Source of the DNA: JAGOBX01 sp017999075 [NCBI: Candidatus Babelota bacterium]
Lineage (GTDB): Bacteria > JAGOBX01
DNA length: 8,180 nucleotides
NCBI GenBank assembly: GCA_017999075.1
Contig: JAGOBX010000143.1
Coordinates: 1 to 8,180, forward strand
Direction of reading: 5' to 3'
Shown here: piece by piece, positions 6,437 to 8,180 of the stretch
How positions within the stretch are numbered: position 1 is the stretch's first letter
Layout: each line of letters opens with the position of its first letter
Program-made: the position numbers and the translations under genes
The notes under the pieces: generated by a model
Databases searched by the model: none
Told to the model about the DNA's origin: nothing
Seen by the model: the letters and a program-made list of their open reading frames with translations, nothing else

Positions 6437-8180
6437 AAAAAACTCCGGCGAATTCGGATTTCTGGGCTCTTCAAAAACAAAATAAATTACGGTTTAAACT
6501 GCTGCTGGCAATTCTCTGCGTAATTTATTCAGGTATATTTTATTTTGTGTTTGCTTCAACAATAATTATTTTAGGAAGCAGGCATTTTGGATTCGATAAT
6601 TTATTTGAAATAATAAAAAGTTTAAAGTTTTTTATATATTCTTCAGCCGCAGGATTAATTTTTACATTATTTCAATACAAGTTTTCCAATAAAAACGGAG
6701 CAGATACCATTGTAGAGTTACTTAAAGCCAATAAACCTGATAAAGAAGATTTTCTTCATAATCAAGTCATAAATATTCTTGAAGAAATAAAAATTGCTTC
6801 CGGATATATCCATCGTGTTGATTTGGTTATATTGCCTACTTTATCGAAAAATGTTTTCTGCGTCGATATATCAGGATTTAAAGTTATAGGTTTAACGGAA
6901 GGAATAATTTTTAAGTTTTCAAGAAATGAAATTCAGGCTCTTATATCTCAGCAGTTTACTCATTTAATAAACGGAGACACGGAAATAATATCATTTATAT
7001 GTTCCACACATACATTTTTTCAAAATATTGCTGACGCTATTTTGTTTTCCGGCACGATTAAAACTCCGCGTGCAAGGAAATCTTTGTTTTCTGATAAAGG
7101 CGAAGGCGAATCCATATCATTCAACCTGCATACTTTTCTTATTTACGGGGTTCTTGTTGCGGCACAGGTTATTATAAAACTTCTTAATGTTACAATATCC
7201 CGTAACCGTGAATTTTTTGCGGATTACAAAGCTGTTGAATATACCAGAAATCCTATGGCGTTAGCAGAAGCTTTATATAAAATCAGCGAATCAAGAATAA
7301 GTAAGAATATAGGACTTCATCAGAACTTATCTGCATTGTTTATAGTTCCTCCGGAAAGTTTCTCGATTAATGAAAAAAAAGGTTTGATAGCGGAATTGTT
7401 TTCGACTCATCCTCCTGTTAAAGAACGGATAGATAAACTTATTGAAATGGCTGGAATGTCGGTTAAATATTTTTATTTTGATAAAGGAAGAAAAGATTAT
7501 ATTAAAAATAAAAAAAACATTGAATCTGATACGTATATTGACGGATCAAAAAATGAAACTTGTAAATCGCAAGTAAACAATGTTGAAAATTCTTCTGGCG
7601 AAGGGAATAAAGATAAAGAAGAAAAACAGATGTACTATGTTTATAATCAGGATAAATGGGAAGGACCTTTTGAAAAAAATTGTTTGTTTTCTCTTCAATA
7701 TTTAATGCCGGACTCTTATGTGAATATTGCAGGCAGAGATACTGTAGGAAGATTGACAGAAATATTGCCTGAATTCGGATTTTTGGAAAATAAAAGTTCT
7801 GAAACTGCGTGTCCGAGATGCGGAGAGATGGGAGGAACTCTGGTTAAAATTAAATATGAATATGTTCCTGTTGAAAAATGCAGGCGTTGTTCAGGATATC
7901 TGGTACATACCAATAAAGTTATAAGAATATTAAATAGAAGTATAGAACAAATATCTTCTGATAAAATAAAAATTGCGGAAACTTATTTGAAAAGTATAGT
8001 TACCAAACACAAAAAAGTTTTTGAACTGGATTCGACTAAACTCTTGAAATGCCCTAAATGCAAACAAAATATGATACGGTGTTTTTATAATTATATAGAT
8101 TATATTGTTGTAGACAGATGCCTTGTTTGCAATTTAACCTGGTTTGATGCTAAAGAACTAGAAATGCTTAAGTATTATGT
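6433..8180 (+). CDS. Membrane M48-like pseudo-peptidase with GYF_2-like module and tandem zinc ribbons (right end cut off)
   Basis: The first 582 codons of an open frame are visible. The protein resembles the membrane M48 (HtpX-like) metallopeptidases encoded beside lemA. It has a charged N-terminus, membrane helices at about 21-47 and 64-82, an M48-like core (about 105-335), a possible helix (234-251), a polar linker (352-398), a GYF_2-like module (400-445), and two zinc ribbons. M48 landmarks are EIKIASG (118-124), RNEIQALI (164-171), HLINGD (177-182), SRNREFFAD (256-264), RNPMALAEAL (272-281) and THPPVKERI (325-333). The zinc site HExxH, however, reads QQFTH (173-177): the first histidine and the catalytic glutamate are both glutamine. 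H177 and E260, the second and third metal ligands, remain. Proteolysis by the usual mechanism is therefore unlikely (inference). The ribbons are CxxC-x19-CxxC at C460/C463/C483/C486 and C540/C543/C563/C566; the second ends in TWFDAKELEML, as in zf-TFIIB domains. The TTG start overlaps the lemA stop, so the product probably works with LemA at the inner membrane. Confidence 0.88.
   Translation, partial: MKKTPANSDFWALQKQNKLRFKLLLAILCVIYSGIFYFVFASTIIILGSRHFGFDNLFEIIKSLKFFIYSSAAGLIFTLFQYKFSNKNGADTIVELLKANKPDKEDFLHNQVINILEEIKIASGYIHRVDLVILPTLSKNVFCVDISGFKVIGLTEGIIFKFSRNEIQALISQQFTHLINGDTEIISFICSTHTFFQNIADAILFSGTIKTPRARKSLFSDKGEGESISFNLHTFLIYGVLVAAQVIIKLLNVTISRNREFFADYKAVEYTRNPMALAEALYKISESRISKNIGLHQNLSALFIVPPESFSINEKKGLIAELFSTHPPVKERIDKLIEMAGMSVKYFYFDKGRKDYIKNKKNIESDTYIDGSKNETCKSQVNNVENSSGEGNKDKEEKQMYYVYNQDKWEGPFEKNCLFSLQYLMPDSYVNIAGRDTVGRLTEILPEFGFLENKSSETACPRCGEMGGTLVKIKYEYVPVEKCRRCSGYLVHTNKVIRILNRSIEQISSDKIKIAETYLKSIVTKHKKVFELDSTKLLKCPKCKQNMIRCFYNYIDYIVVDRCLVCNLTWFDAKELEMLKYY

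Noticed and set aside
6433-8180. M48-like gene as a decaying pseudogene
   Set aside because: No frameshift or internal stop in 582 codons, conserved motifs on both sides of the altered site, intact ribosome site and intact cysteine ribbons.

Overview
The window is AT-rich (about 30-35 % GC by eye, with many A and T homopolymers). It holds five protein genes in two divergent blocks. The gene content is a hybrid sensor kinase with a sigma-54 activator, MurA, LemA and a membrane M48-family protein. This suggests a Gram-negative bacterium, perhaps a low-GC member of the Desulfobacterota or a neighbouring group. That placement is an inference from gene types and base composition; there is no rRNA or other marker here.

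Left block, minus strand (1-4389): a two-gene signalling operon. A 1108-residue membrane hybrid histidine kinase comes first. Its parts are an exported Venus-flytrap sensor, one membrane helix, three PAS domains, HisKA, HATPase and a C-terminal receiver. Ten bases later comes an NtrC-type response regulator with receiver and sigma-54 AAA+ domains, cut by the left edge before its DNA-binding domain. The kinase presumably senses a periplasmic solute and passes phosphate to the regulator, which would activate sigma-54 promoters. Its targets are not visible, although a near-match to a -24/-12 element lies in front of the kinase gene itself.

Centre (4390-4531): a divergent intergenic region of low-complexity A/T tracts. 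It carries a good sigma-70 promoter for murA and, overlapping its -35 box on the other strand, the sigma-54-like site.

Right block, plus strand (4532-8180): murA (first step of peptidoglycan precursor synthesis), then lemA 60 bases later. A large membrane protein starts at a TTG that overlaps the lemA stop and runs off the right edge. It has the fold signatures of the M48 peptidases that commonly accompany LemA, but its HExxH zinc site reads QQFTH. It therefore looks like a catalytically dead relative. It also carries a GYF_2-like module and two zinc ribbons. This LemA plus pseudo-protease pair is the most unusual item in the window.

I saw no tRNA, rRNA, CRISPR array, insertion sequence or convincing rho-independent terminator.
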